DNA of 35,951 nt from Candidatus Timburyella stercoris (GCA_904384255.1 CAJFJP010000005.1:1-35951), one strand, 5' to 3'. Positions 17,625 through 25,652 are shown, counted from the first letter of the stretch. Notes: a model not told the origin generated them from the letters alone. Numbers and translations are program-made.

Positions 17625-18572
17625 ATGGCCCCGGTTTTATATATTGTAATACCCTGCTACAATGAGCAGGAGGTGCTGCCGGAAACAATCAAGCGTCTTA
17701 GCGCAAAGCTGTGCGAGATGATAGGCAGCGGCTTATGCAGCAGTGAGAGCCGTATGTTGTTTGTTGATGATGGCAGCAAAGACAGCACATGGGAAATAAT
17801 AATAAAAGCTCACAGTGAAAATGAGTATGTCTGCGGGCTTAAGCTTTCGCATAACCGAGGACATCAGAATGCATTATTAGCAGGGCTTATGTCAGCTAAA
17901 GAGCTTTGCGACTGCGCCGTTTCGATGGACGCGGATTTGCAGGACGATATAGGCGTGCTGGATGAATTTGTACAGAAATATATCGATGGTTGCGACATAG
18001 TGTACGGCGTGAGAAGCAACCGAAAAAAGGATACATTTTTTAAGCGGTTTACGGCGGCGTGCTTTTATAAATTTATGAAGCTGCTGGGCGTTGAGATAAT
18101 AAATAATCATGCAGACTACCGTTTAATGAGCAAACGTACGCTTAATACGCTCAGCGAGTACAGGGAGGTAAACCTATTTCTGCGCGGCATAGTGCCTCTC
18201 ATGGGCTTTAAAAGCGACATAGTATATTACGAGCGCGATAAGCGCTTTGCCGGTGAATCAAAATATCCGCTTAAAAAGATGATATCTTTTGCTGTTGACG
18301 GAATAACGTCGTTCAGCGTAAAACCGCTTAAGCTGATATCAAATGTCGGCATAATAATATCGCTGCTCAGTGTGCTTGGCATACTTTATGCGCTTATATC
18401 TAAGATTATGGGCACAGCGGCGCCGGGCTGGACTGCGACGATTGCCTCAATATGGCTTGTGTGCGGTATTATTATGTTTTGTCTTGGCGTAATTGGAGAA
18501 TATATAGGAAAGATATATATTGAAGTAAAAGCGCGGCCGAAGTACACTGTAGAGGAATTTTTAAAAAAGTAA
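17625..18572 (+). CDS. GT2 glycosyltransferase, CsbB/GtrB-like (polyprenyl-phosphate acceptor)
   Basis: A 315-residue family-2 glycosyltransferase. The N-terminal GT-A domain has VIPCYNEQEVL, DDGSKDST, SHNRGHQNALLAGL and the metal-binding MDADLQDD. Two C-terminal membrane helices follow, as in GtrB, DPM1-like and CsbB enzymes. These transfer a sugar from a nucleotide donor to undecaprenyl phosphate on the inner face. It lies 69 bases after the YfhO-type gene with its own aggtg site, probably in one transcript. Together they form the donor-making and sugar-transferring halves of a three-component glycosylation system. The flippase candidate, a GtrA protein, is 11 kb away. The sugar cannot be inferred. 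Confidence 0.92.
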   Translation: MAPVLYIVIPCYNEQEVLPETIKRLSAKLCEMIGSGLCSSESRMLFVDDGSKDSTWEIIIKAHSENEYVCGLKLSHNRGHQNALLAGLMSAKELCDCAVSMDADLQDDIGVLDEFVQKYIDGCDIVYGVRSNRKKDTFFKRFTAACFYKFMKLLGVEIINNHADYRLMSKRTLNTLSEYREVNLFLRGIVPLMGFKSDIVYYERDKRFAGESKYPLKKMISFAVDGITSFSVKPLKLISNVGIIISLLSVLGILYALISKIMGTAAPGWTATIASIWLVCGIIMFCLGVIGEYIGKIYIEVKARPKYTVEEFLKK

Positions 18573-18599
18573 TTATTATAATTTAAGAAAAATAAGATT

Positions 18600-18634
18600 T
18601 AAGGGAGACAGCATGAAAAATGCTGTCTCCCTTA
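18600..18634 (+). terminator. intrinsic terminator between the GT2 and P-type ATPase genes
   Basis: A 14-bp perfect stem (taagggagacagca / tgctgtctccctta) with a 7-nt loop, extendable with one G-U. T-rich or A-rich flanks on both sides suggest it works for both convergent genes. Confidence 0.85.
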
Positions 18635-18708
18635 GATTTTCGTAAAAAGGGTGAACAAATGGGAGAGATTAAATACAAAGTCAAATGTTAGATACAATTT
18701 TATTAATT

Positions 18709-21384
18709 TTACTGCTTATGGATGCGAATAGATTTATTATAAATCCGCTTTACAAGCTTTACAATTTCCACTTGAACAATGGAGAGTAAAGATAACCCGA
18801 TTACAATAAGCCATTGTATGCCGTTCAGTGAAGTAAGCTGAAATGCATTTCTCAAAGCCGGAATAAACAAAATACATAGCATTAGCAGTGCAGAGGCAAG
18901 AAAAGAAACTACCAGCCATACATTTATTCCTTCTGCTCTCACCCAAATAGGCTCTGTATTAGAGCGCTGATTAAAAGCTCGCAGCATCTGTGAAAAGGCC
19001 AGTACACAGAATGCCATGGTCTGCCCGGCGAAATGACCGCCCAGATGTGCGCCAATCCAGTATGCACAGGTAGTTATAGCTGCCACGAAAATGCCTTGTG
19101 TAATGACACGGCGTACTAAATCTTTTTCAAATAGAGTACCTGATTTAACAGGCTGATGTTTCATAATATTTTTACTTGCCGGATCAATACCCAATGCCAA
19201 CGCAGGCAGGGTGGCTGTAGCAAGATTTACCCACAAAATATGAACCGCAAGCAAAGGAGCCTCCCAATTAAATAATGTGGCAATGAACAAAGTTAGAATT
19301 TCTGCTATATTACCAACCAGAAGAAATTGTATAACCTTTTGGATGTTTCGATATACACGTCGGCCTTCTTTAATGGCATAGGCAATCGTAGTAAAGCTAT
19401 CGTCAAGCAAAATCATATCAGCGGCGTCTTTAGCTACATCCGTGCCGGTTATGCCCATAGCAACACCGATGTCCGCCGCTTTTAATGCGGGAGAGTCATT
19501 TACACCGTCACCGGTCATAGCGGCAACTTCACCAGTGCGTTTTAAACTTTGAATAATTCTAAATTTATCGGCAGGCGATACACGGGCAAAAACAGTAGTA
19601 GTTTTAACGACTTTGTCAAGAGCATCATCATTCATATTGTCAAGCTCGTCACCGGAAATTACTGTATCGCCGTCTCGATAGATTTCCAGCTCTTTTGCAA
19701 TAGCGAGAGCCGTTATTTTATGGTCGCCGGTAATCATAATTGTTCGAATACCAGCTTGACGACAAGTGCGTACAGATTCAGCTACTTCTTTCCGCGGCGG
19801 ATCTATCATGCCAGCTACGCCGATAAATGTCATGTCAAACTCTACATTTTCATCATCGTCCGCTGGCAAAGCCGGCAAAGTGCGCATGGCAAATCCAAGT
19901 ACACGCAGTGCGTTTTCTGACATAGAAAGGCAGAGCTTTGTAATATGTTCTTTGTCTGCTACTGTAATAGGCCGCACTCCGCTGGAAGTCAGAATGTGCG
20001 TGCAGAGGAAAAGCATCTCATCTACTGCACCTTTTGTATAAGCAATTATGCGGTTATCAATTTGATGTACCGTTGTCATTCTCTTTCTATCAGAGTCAAA
20101 GGGCTGTTCAAATAAGCGCGGGTATTCATCTTCCAAACTTTCATGATCAATTTCAAAAGCCTGAGCCATGTAAATTAGCGCACCTTCGGTCGGATCGCCG
20201 ATAATTTCACCTTTACGGTCCGGATCAAGGCTTGCATCATTACAAAGGGCGGCGGCATAGACCAGTTCTCTATATACCTCCGGATGCTGTTGAGAAGCAT
20301 CTTCAACCGGCGTGGTTTTCCCGGCCTCAAAATCTCCGTTAACCGCAATATGCGTTACGGTCATTTTATTCAAAGTGAGGGTACCGGTTTTATCTGAGCA
20401 AATTACAGTAGCGCTTCCCAAAGTTTCCACAGCAGGAAGTTTGCGTATCAGCGCATTTTTCTTTGCCATACGCTGTACGCCCAACGCCATTACAATTGTA
20501 GCCGTTGCAGGTAATCCCTCAGGGATAATGGAGATTGCCAGAGAAATTGCAACAAGAAATTGTGGAATAAGAGGACGTTGGTACAATGCGCCAATGGCAA
20601 AAATCAAAACACAGACAATAAGTCCTATTATAGTAAGAGTTTTGCCAACCGCATTTAGCTTCCGTTTAAGAGGGGTATCCATATCATCCTGATTATCAAG
20701 CATGCCGGCAATATTTCCCACTTCTGTATTCATACCGGTTGCAACTACAACACCCGCTGCGCGTCCGTAGGTTACAATAGCAGATGTATATACCATGTTG
20801 CTGCGGTCACCGAGAGGGCAATCTTCCGGCAAAATATCTTCTGCTTCTTTTTCAGATGGGACGGATTCTCCTGTTAAAGACGCTTCCTGAACCTTTAAAT
20901 TTGCAGACTCAATTAACCGCAAATCGGCCGGGATCATGTCACCGTCACTTAGCATTACAATATCGCCTATAACCAACTCGCCGGCAGGGATAATACTTTC
21001 CTCGCCCTGTCGTAGTACGCGGGCAGTGGGGGCGCTCATATTACGCAGCGCCTCCAGCGACGATTGCGCTTTTTTCTCTTGCACAATACCGATGATTGCG
21101 TTGACAATAACGATGATAAAAATTACCAACGCCTCTGTCCATTCTCGTAAAAAAGCGGAGAGTGCTGATGCGCCTATAAGAATGAGTACCATTGGATCAA
21201 AAATTTGTGCTTTCAGCATTTGCAAAATAGTCTTTGGCGGCTTTGAGCGCAGCTCATTGCGCCCATTTTTTCTAAGCCTTTCAGCAGCCTCGGCATCGCT
21301 TAGCCCATCTTCAGAGGTGTGTAAACTATGATAAACTTCTGTAATTTGCTGAGCATGCCAAGGCTTGCGTTTGTGATTATCCAT
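18709..21384 (-). CDS. P-type cation-transporting ATPase (type IIA/PMCA-like)
   Basis: An 891-residue type II P-ATPase. It has the N-terminal cation-ATPase domain, the actuator motif TGESVPSEK, phosphorylated D331 in CSDKTGTLT, the hinge GDGVNDSPALK, and the usual ten helices. Transport-site residues seen by comparison with SERCA are the M4 PEGLP glutamate and the M5 N and E (GNIAEIL). M6 reads WVNLATATLP: N720 is kept but the position of SERCA D800 is A724. Ca2+ export is the family's usual job, but this loss leaves the ion uncertain (Ca2+, Mg2+ or other). ATG 21384 is preferred over an upstream extension. The upstream leader holds a short ORF and a terminator. The only nearby AG-rich site is 15 bases from the ATG, which is long. 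Confidence 0.92.
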   Translation of the reverse strand: MDNHKRKPWHAQQITEVYHSLHTSEDGLSDAEAAERLRKNGRNELRSKPPKTILQMLKAQIFDPMVLILIGASALSAFLREWTEALVIFIIVIVNAIIGIVQEKKAQSSLEALRNMSAPTARVLRQGEESIIPAGELVIGDIVMLSDGDMIPADLRLIESANLKVQEASLTGESVPSEKEAEDILPEDCPLGDRSNMVYTSAIVTYGRAAGVVVATGMNTEVGNIAGMLDNQDDMDTPLKRKLNAVGKTLTIIGLIVCVLIFAIGALYQRPLIPQFLVAISLAISIIPEGLPATATIVMALGVQRMAKKNALIRKLPAVETLGSATVICSDKTGTLTLNKMTVTHIAVNGDFEAGKTTPVEDASQQHPEVYRELVYAAALCNDASLDPDRKGEIIGDPTEGALIYMAQAFEIDHESLEDEYPRLFEQPFDSDRKRMTTVHQIDNRIIAYTKGAVDEMLFLCTHILTSSGVRPITVADKEHITKLCLSMSENALRVLGFAMRTLPALPADDDENVEFDMTFIGVAGMIDPPRKEVAESVRTCRQAGIRTIMITGDHKITALAIAKELEIYRDGDTVISGDELDNMNDDALDKVVKTTTVFARVSPADKFRIIQSLKRTGEVAAMTGDGVNDSPALKAADIGVAMGITGTDVAKDAADMILLDDSFTTIAYAIKEGRRVYRNIQKVIQFLLVGNIAEILTLFIATLFNWEAPLLAVHILWVNLATATLPALALGIDPASKNIMKHQPVKSGTLFEKDLVRRVITQGIFVAAITTCAYWIGAHLGGHFAGQTMAFCVLAFSQMLRAFNQRSNTEPIWVRAEGINVWLVVSFLASALLMLCILFIPALRNAFQLTSLNGIQWLIVIGLSLLSIVQVEIVKLVKRIYNKSIRIHKQ

Positions 21385-21426
21385 ATTGGATAAACCATTC
21401 CTTTCTTTAAAAAAATAATATATTTT

Positions 21427-21449
21427 TGACCACCTTTCAGCGGTGACCA
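21427..21449 (-). promoter_or_regulatory. second leader hairpin of the P-type ATPase gene
   Basis: tgaccacc and ggtgacca form an 8-pair stem with two G-U pairs and a 7-nt loop on the minus-strand transcript. It lies between the leader terminator and the ATPase start. Function unknown; it could be part of the attenuator or mark a processing site. Confidence 0.35.
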
Positions 21450-21468
21450 GCAAAAAAGAAACACAAAA

Positions 21469-21510
21469 AGGCATAGCCTGCTTTCTAACGGTTAGATACA
21501 GGTTATGCCT
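21469..21510 (-). terminator. leader terminator (attenuator) of the P-type ATPase gene
   Basis: Minus-strand arms aggcataacctg (21510-21499) and caggctatgcct (21480-21469) form a 12-position stem with one A-C mismatch and an 18-nt loop. tttttgtgtttctttttt follows. It sits inside the 5' leader of the ATPase transcript. Its 5' arm is made of the last sense codons of the leader ORF, and the stop codon lies in the loop. Such a placement is typical of transcription attenuation by leader translation. Confidence 0.8.
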
Positions 21511-21581
21511 AATATATAAAACTTATTCAGTTTCAAATAAATATTACTTCGGTCAGCGTCGCTACTATCGGCGTCGTCCAT
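21492..21581 (-). CDS. 29-residue Asp-rich leader peptide upstream of the P-type ATPase
   Basis: A small ORF in the ATPase leader. It starts with ATG at 21581, about 36 bases after the predicted transcription start, and stops at 21492 within the terminator loop. The first ten residues are MDDADSSDAD, five of them Asp. The rest is neutral to basic (RSNIYLKLNKF...). The closest upstream purine-rich site, aaagga, is about 15 bases away, so initiation strength is uncertain. The codons for the acidic patch are much more GC-rich than the surrounding leader, which argues for selection on the peptide or RNA. In enterobacteria the Mg2+-sensing leader peptide MgtL also uses acidic/proline codons that destabilise the ribosome at low Mg2+. 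The parallel is inference. Confidence 0.6.
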   Translation of the reverse strand: MDDADSSDADRSNIYLKLNKFYILGITCI

Positions 21582-21624
21582 AATTTTGGGTTCAATTCCT
21601 TTTCTCAATATTATTTTAGTAATC

Positions 21625-21653
21625 ATTATATGTAATAATCATACTTTTGTCAA
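21625..21653 (-). promoter_or_regulatory. consensus promoter for the P-type ATPase leader
   Basis: On the minus strand TTGACA (21653-21648) and TATAAT (21630-21625) are both perfect consensus with an exact 17-base spacer. Initiation would be near 21618, giving a leader of about 235 bases before the ATPase ATG. Such a strong promoter fits control by attenuation rather than by activation. Confidence 0.85.
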
Positions 21654-21660
21654 CCGAGTC

Positions 21661-22020
21661 TTTGACAAGATTATGAGTCAAGAGATCTATGCCTTTCCAG
21701 TCTTTTAAATCATTTGCCCGTGCATAGTTGGCATATTTTTATGGGAATCCATAACAGCCAATATCTATATAACTAATTTCAAAATAGCACTATACTTTAA
21801 ATTTAAAATATTATTTTTGACAATGTACAATTAAGCAATTTAACATTCCAGCCTTTTTAAAAGTTATGCAGACTTTCACCTAAACAATTTAAATTTTAGC
21901 TTTTTATTAAAATGTCACCGTAGCAATATAAAGCTTACTTAGACATATAAAGAAGTTATAAAAATATGTTGACACCACATGTATCCAAACTTTAGTAAAA
22001 AGCCGGCGCACGTACTGCCT
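21661..22020. other. AT-rich non-coding interval between the ATPase promoter and the repeat array
   Basis: No gene, RNA or repeat is supported here beyond the flanking elements. Confidence 0.45.
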
Positions 22021-22330
22021 CAAGACTCAGTCTGGTGACAATAGTCTGGAGATATAGGTGATTTATGGGCAGTGAGTAAAATAAAAACTGAGTGCGAACG
22101 CGACCTTGCATCCAGGCTCAGCCTGTGGGAAGCATTGACAAAATAGATACCCACTGAAAACGCGAGTGAAAAGGTAAAATAAAAAACTGAGCCCGAATGC
22201 GAACATACGTCCAGGCTCAGCCTGGTGGAAAGCATTGACAAAATAGATACCCACAGAAAACGCGAGTGAAAAGGTAAAATAAAAAACTGAGCCCGGAACG
22301 CGAACATGCGTCCAGGCTCAGCCTGGTGGC
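22021..22330 (-). repeat. about 100-bp tandem repeat array abutting the tRNA-Arg 3' end
   Basis: Three clear copies are anchored on ccaggctcag at 22112, 22211 and 22312 (steps of 99 and 101 bases). A more diverged fourth starts near 22021. Read on the minus strand each unit starts with ccacca-like sequence, contains the terminator hairpin (ctgagcc...ggctcag plus T-tract), then a spacer with accttttcactcgcg and gggtatctattttgtc. The copies become less alike with distance from the tRNA. Open frames crossing the array are shadows. Confidence 0.85.
22287..22321 (-). terminator. tRNA-Arg terminator (proximal copy)
   Basis: On the minus strand ctgagcctgga pairs with the arm ending gggctcag (11 pairs, one G-U), and ttttttatttt follows. 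It begins 6 bases after the encoded CCA. A second intact copy is at 22187-22220 and a degenerate one around 22088-22121. Confidence 0.85.
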
Positions 22331-22403
22331 CCGCCCGAAGGGATTCGAACCCCCAACCTCTGGAATCGGAATCCATTGCGCTATCCAATTGCGCCACGGG
22401 CGG
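22327..22403 (-). tRNA. tRNA-Arg (anticodon CCG)
   Basis: A 74-nt tRNA plus encoded CCA. On the minus strand it has a 7-bp acceptor (ccgcccg / cgggcgg), TG, and a 4-bp D stem (gcgc / gcgc with aattggata loop). The anticodon arm is atgga-ttccgat-tccag (first pair A-G mismatched), with U33, CCG at 34-36 and A37. Next are a 5-nt variable loop, a T arm with ttcgaat loop closed by three G-C and two G-U pairs, discriminator G, and CCA. It reads CGG codons. The gene is solitary with its own promoter and terminator. Confidence 0.95.
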
Positions 22404-22418
22404 ATACATGACTAAATT

Positions 22419-22448
22419 AATATACTGCCTATATATGTGTTTTGTCAA
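22419..22448 (-). promoter_or_regulatory. predicted tRNA-Arg promoter
   Basis: Minus-strand TTGACA (22448-22443) and TATATT (22424-22419) with an 18-base spacer. The -10 is 15 bases before the tRNA 5' end. Confidence 0.7.
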
Positions 22449-22538
22449 GATTAATATATCGCTGCCGTTAAAAAATGCAAGAGCCCCAATTTCATGGCTG
22501 AACCAGCAACTGAGGAAAATCCATACAGCACAGAACTG

Positions 22539-23204
22539 TCAGGATTTTTCTGCCCTTTTCTTTTTTATGTTGTCGGCATCCTCATATACATTATACTGTT
22601 TTATATAATTCTTCCACTCGTCGTTAGAGACATGCGGATGCTCTTTTTTATACTTCTCATATATCAAGGCCTCTGCTTTATCGTACTTTTTAAATATATT
22701 CTTTTTATCTTTAAAGCATATGATATAAATTATTATAACAGCTAAAATATACACTATTATAGGCAGCAAATGCTGCAACACAAAACGCTCCGTACCATTT
22801 TCCAAAGTAAGGCGCCTATGCTCTGTCTCGCTAAGGAAAAAAATTAACGTGATTATACCGGCGGGCAGTGCAAATATCAATGTAAGCAGATATTTTTTAA
22901 GTATCATAACTATAAATGCGGCTATCATAGCAGCGCTTACCGAGAACATAACAATAAGCGCTGAGCGAAGCTGAACAATATCATAGTTATCCGGATAGAT
23001 GGCAGCGTCCTCCAGATTTAAAAATATTTGAAAAATATAAGCCGCATTAACAAGCAGGAGATAAATCGCGGCGATAAAATAGAAAGCTTTGCAGAGTTTT
23101 GTAGTATTGCCACCAAGATGTGACCAGTTTTCATTGGCGCGGAATATGCGCTGCTCTTCTTCACGCACTATTTTTTCCATTAGCGTTGGATTCCTGTATT
23201 TCAT
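22539..23204 (-). CDS. unknown four-helix membrane protein
   Basis: I do not recognise this 221-residue protein. It has a charged cytoplasmic N-terminus (about 40 residues, many E and R) and four predicted membrane helices: near 38-62 (FYFIAAIYLLLVNAAYIF), 80-102, 104-124 and 145-168. A 50-residue charged, Lys-rich C-terminus follows with tyrosines. The ATG at 23204 has a well-placed ggag, so it is very probably translated. It lies upstream of, and on the same strand as, the tRNA but is separated from it by the tRNA promoter. It is divergent from the PNPOx-like gene. No functional clue comes from neighbours. Confidence 0.7.
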   Translation of the reverse strand: MKYRNPTLMEKIVREEEQRIFRANENWSHLGGNTTKLCKAFYFIAAIYLLLVNAAYIFQIFLNLEDAAIYPDNYDIVQLRSALIVMFSVSAAMIAAFIVMILKKYLLTLIFALPAGIITLIFFLSETEHRRLTLENGTERFVLQHLLPIIVYILAVIIIYIICFKDKKNIFKKYDKAEALIYEKYKKEHPHVSNDEWKNYIKQYNVYEDADNIKKKRAEKS

Positions 23205-23403
23205 AAACAGCTCCTGTGTTTTTTATTATACTTTTGCGGTGCACAAAATTTTCTGCCATGTATTAATCAAAAACTATCAGCATATCTCAGTGATATTTTT
23301 GGAAATATTCCACACAGCGTATTTATATTTTTTTATTATACTACCTAAATCATAATGTTTCAACTTAAAGCTTTTATAAACTGTGAATATAACGTAAAAT
23401 ATA

Positions 23404-23432
23404 TTGATGCAAAATTTACGATGTGTTAAGAT
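23404..23432 (+). promoter_or_regulatory. predicted promoter of the PNPOx-like gene
   Basis: TTGATG (23404-23409), a 17-base spacer and TAAGAT (23427-23432), about 30 bases before the start codon. Confidence 0.5.
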
Positions 23433-23463
23433 AAATTTAAAATTACATTTTAGGTGAGTAATT

Positions 23464-23952
23464 ATGTTTAGGCAAATGCGAAGAAAAAATCAGCAGCTTT
23501 CTTTAGAGGAGTGCAGCGAAATATTAGTTAATGGAAGTTCTGGTGTACTGGCACTGGAAGGAGATGACGGATATCCTTATGCTGTTCCGCTCAGCTTTGT
23601 TTATAATGATAAAAAGATATTTTTCCACTCCGCAAAGACAGGTCATAAGATAGACAGCATAAAGTCAAATGATAAAGCGTCGTTTTGCGTTATAGCAAGA
23701 GATGATGTGAGACCAGAGGAATATACTTCATATTTTAAAAGCGTAATTGCGTTTGGCAAAATACGAATTTTAAAAGATGAGGAAGAAATACGAAAAGCTA
23801 TTGCTTTGCTGGCAATTAAATATAATTCGCAGGACAGCATTGAAAAGAGAGAGCGGGCAATCGAAGCGGGGTATGCAAACTTATGTATGCTTGAGCTTAA
23901 AGTTGAGCATTTAACAGGAAAACAGGCAAAAGAGCTGATTGATAAGAAATAG
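23464..23952 (+). CDS. pyridoxamine 5'-phosphate oxidase-family flavoprotein (NimA-like)
   Basis: A 162-residue split-barrel FMN-binding protein of the PNPOx-like/NimA group. It begins MFRQMRRKNQQLS and contains the GVLALEGDDGYPYAVPLSFVY strand pair, then IFFHSAKTGHKIDSIKSNDKASFCVI, which is characteristic of small clostridial members often annotated as nitroimidazole-resistance-like. It probably binds FMN or a related cofactor as a dimer. The true substrate is unknown, and drug resistance should not be inferred. aggtga precedes the ATG. Monocistronic, with its own promoter. Confidence 0.88.
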   Translation: MFRQMRRKNQQLSLEECSEILVNGSSGVLALEGDDGYPYAVPLSFVYNDKKIFFHSAKTGHKIDSIKSNDKASFCVIARDDVRPEEYTSYFKSVIAFGKIRILKDEEEIRKAIALLAIKYNSQDSIEKRERAIEAGYANLCMLELKVEHLTGKQAKELIDKK

Positions 23953-24437
23953 AATTTATGCCAGTTTTAAATATGAACAATATAAGCAAAGGTAATATAG
24001 GCTGGGCAGCAGTCTATCTATTTTGGCTTAGACATGATATGAGGGAAAGATTAACCGGTCTAAATTTTTGTTAAATTTATTTAAATAGCATATTTCAATG
24101 TCATGCATAGATTTTGTGTAGTTATGCTGCGATGTATGCAGCGGCTTGCAGCAGACATACAAGTGTACAGCAGACTTGACCCAGCATCAGAGAAGGCGGT
24201 AAACTGTACAAATTACTGCGTTATTGCATTGATATTTATCTGTATAATAATTATATATGCTGCATAAAAAAGCAAAAAGATTATTATAAATATATTCGGA
24301 GTAAATAAGCGAAGCTTTAATCCTTATATTTGATTATGTGACAAAATTAGCTAAACAGTTATACAATAAGGGCTTTGTTTGACTTGACTTGAGCTTTACA
24401 TGCGTTTACAATTATTAAAACAGGAGGCAGTAAAGCA
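23953..24437. other. non-coding interval upstream of the DUF815 gene
   Basis: About 430 bases before the DUF815 promoter. They include a loosely repetitive patch around 24128-24165 (tgcagcggcttgcagcag flanked by gtatg/catac). No ORF with a ribosome binding site is visible. Confidence 0.4.
24384..24412 (+). promoter_or_regulatory. predicted promoter of the DUF815 ATPase gene
   Basis: TTGACT (24384-24389) and TACAAT (24407-24412) with a 17-base spacer, about 25 bases before the start codon. The gacttgactt tandem gives two overlapping -35 choices. Confidence 0.5.
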
Positions 24438-25652
24438 ATGAATATAACTGAGTTAAGCTTAAGAATAGCGTCGGCGACGGTTTATAAAGGCGTGATTAAT
24501 GAGCCTGTAGTGCGCCAGATATGTGAGTATGTAAGGCTTAAGGCTGCCGGTGCGGGTAAGGAAGAGATTGTGTCCGCTGCTGCTGCGGTTTTTTGTTCTG
24601 CACTGGAATTTGATAAAAGCAGCGATATTTGCGGCGCGTTTGTCAGTGCAGCTGAAACGGACGAAAATCCTGTGTCGAGAGCTCTGGCCTTTGGCGAAAA
24701 ATTGCAGGATGATATAAAGTCCGCCGCGCTTTTTGATTTAGAAACACTTGTAGAGCTTATGCATCTGTGTCCCGAAAAATCTGATTTACCGGCGGGCGCG
24801 CCGGTATGGACATCGGAGGATAAAAAACATATATCGGCCGATACAGAGTCATTTTTTAATTATCTTAAAGGCTATTATGAGAAAAACGGATATGGTATTG
24901 TATCCAGGCACAGCGCCTTTAAATATGAGGGAGGCCTTATCCCGGCAGTCAATACCGATAAAATCCGGCTTGCCTCGTTAAAAAGCTACGATGCCGAGCG
25001 CGCGGTGGTTAAAGAGAATACTGAGGCGTTTGTAAAAGGGCTTCCGGCGCAGAATGTGCTGCTATACGGCGACAGGGGCACAGGCAAATCCGCCACCATA
25101 CATGCGCTGCTTAATGAGTACAGCGGCCGTGGCCTTAGAATGATAGAGCTTGCAAAAAACAATTTAAGCGGATTGTCAAGCCTAATAGGAATTTTATCGA
25201 GATATCCCAATAGATTTATAATATATATTGACGACTTGTCGCTAAGCGGGGACGAGGCGGTGCTGAGCGACCTCAAGGCGGTGCTGGAGGGATCGCTTGA
25301 AAAAAGGCCGGATAATATTTTGGTTTATGCGACTTCAAACCGCCGGCATCTGGTAAAGGAAAAGTCGACCTCTGAGCTTTCAAAAGAGACAAACGACGCC
25401 GATGCGCGCGAAGAAATGCTGTCGCTGTCGGACAGGTTTGGACTTACGGTGACATTCTTTAACCCCAATCTTAAGGTATATCGTGAAATAGTGGCGTTTT
25501 TGGCAAAAGAGAACGGCATAAACATAGATGAGCAAACGCTTTTTGCGGCAGCCGACAGGTTTGCCGTACGCAGAGGCGTACGCTCGCCGCGTACAGCGCA
25601 GCAGTTTATAGAATATGCTGCCGGCCGCATAAATCTTGGCCTTGATTTATAA
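24438..25652 (+). CDS. DUF815-family AAA ATPase
   Basis: A 404-residue protein with a helical N-terminal half and a C-terminal P-loop ATPase of the DUF815 type. The Walker A motif is GDRGTGKS (211-218) and the Walker B strand is FIIYIDDLS. There is a sensor-like VYATSNRRHLV, a following KSTSELSKETNDADAREEMLSLSDRFGL stretch (characteristic of the family, given here in outline) and a C-terminal helical lid. The cellular role of DUF815 proteins is not established. They resemble single-ring AAA/DnaC-like ATPases. aggagg stands before the ATG. About 200 bases separate it from the lipoprotein gene that follows, so co-transcription is possible because no terminator is seen between them. Confidence 0.88.
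   Translation: MNITELSLRIASATVYKGVINEPVVRQICEYVRLKAAGAGKEEIVSAAAAVFCSALEFDKSSDICGAFVSAAETDENPVSRALAFGEKLQDDIKSAALFDLETLVELMHLCPEKSDLPAGAPVWTSEDKKHISADTESFFNYLKGYYEKNGYGIVSRHSAFKYEGGLIPAVNTDKIRLASLKSYDAERAVVKENTEAFVKGLPAQNVLLYGDRGTGKSATIHALLNEYSGRGLRMIELAKNNLSGLSSLIGILSRYPNRFIIYIDDLSLSGDEAVLSDLKAVLEGSLEKRPDNILVYATSNRRHLVKEKSTSELSKETNDADAREEMLSLSDRFGLTVTFFNPNLKVYREIVAFLAKENGINIDEQTLFAAADRFAVRRGVRSPRTAQQFIEYAAGRINLGLDL

Noticed and set aside
21411-21620. Known divalent-ion riboswitch (M-box, yybP-ykoY, NiCo) in the ATPase leader
   Set aside because: The leader is too short and I see none of their conserved core sequences; the leader ORF with overlapping terminator explains the region better.
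22021-22330. CRISPR array
   Set aside because: The spacing is about 100 bases and the whole unit is repeated, not short repeats with unique spacers; no cas genes are present.
22021-22403. Integration (att) site of a mobile element at tRNA-Arg
   Set aside because: Only about 9 bases around CCA are repeated, and no integrase or element genes lie next to it.
22020-22448. 142-codon minus-strand open frame
   Set aside because: It runs across the tRNA-Arg and its tandem repeats; the PPVAQLDSA...RGWGFESLRAG part is simply translated tRNA sequence.
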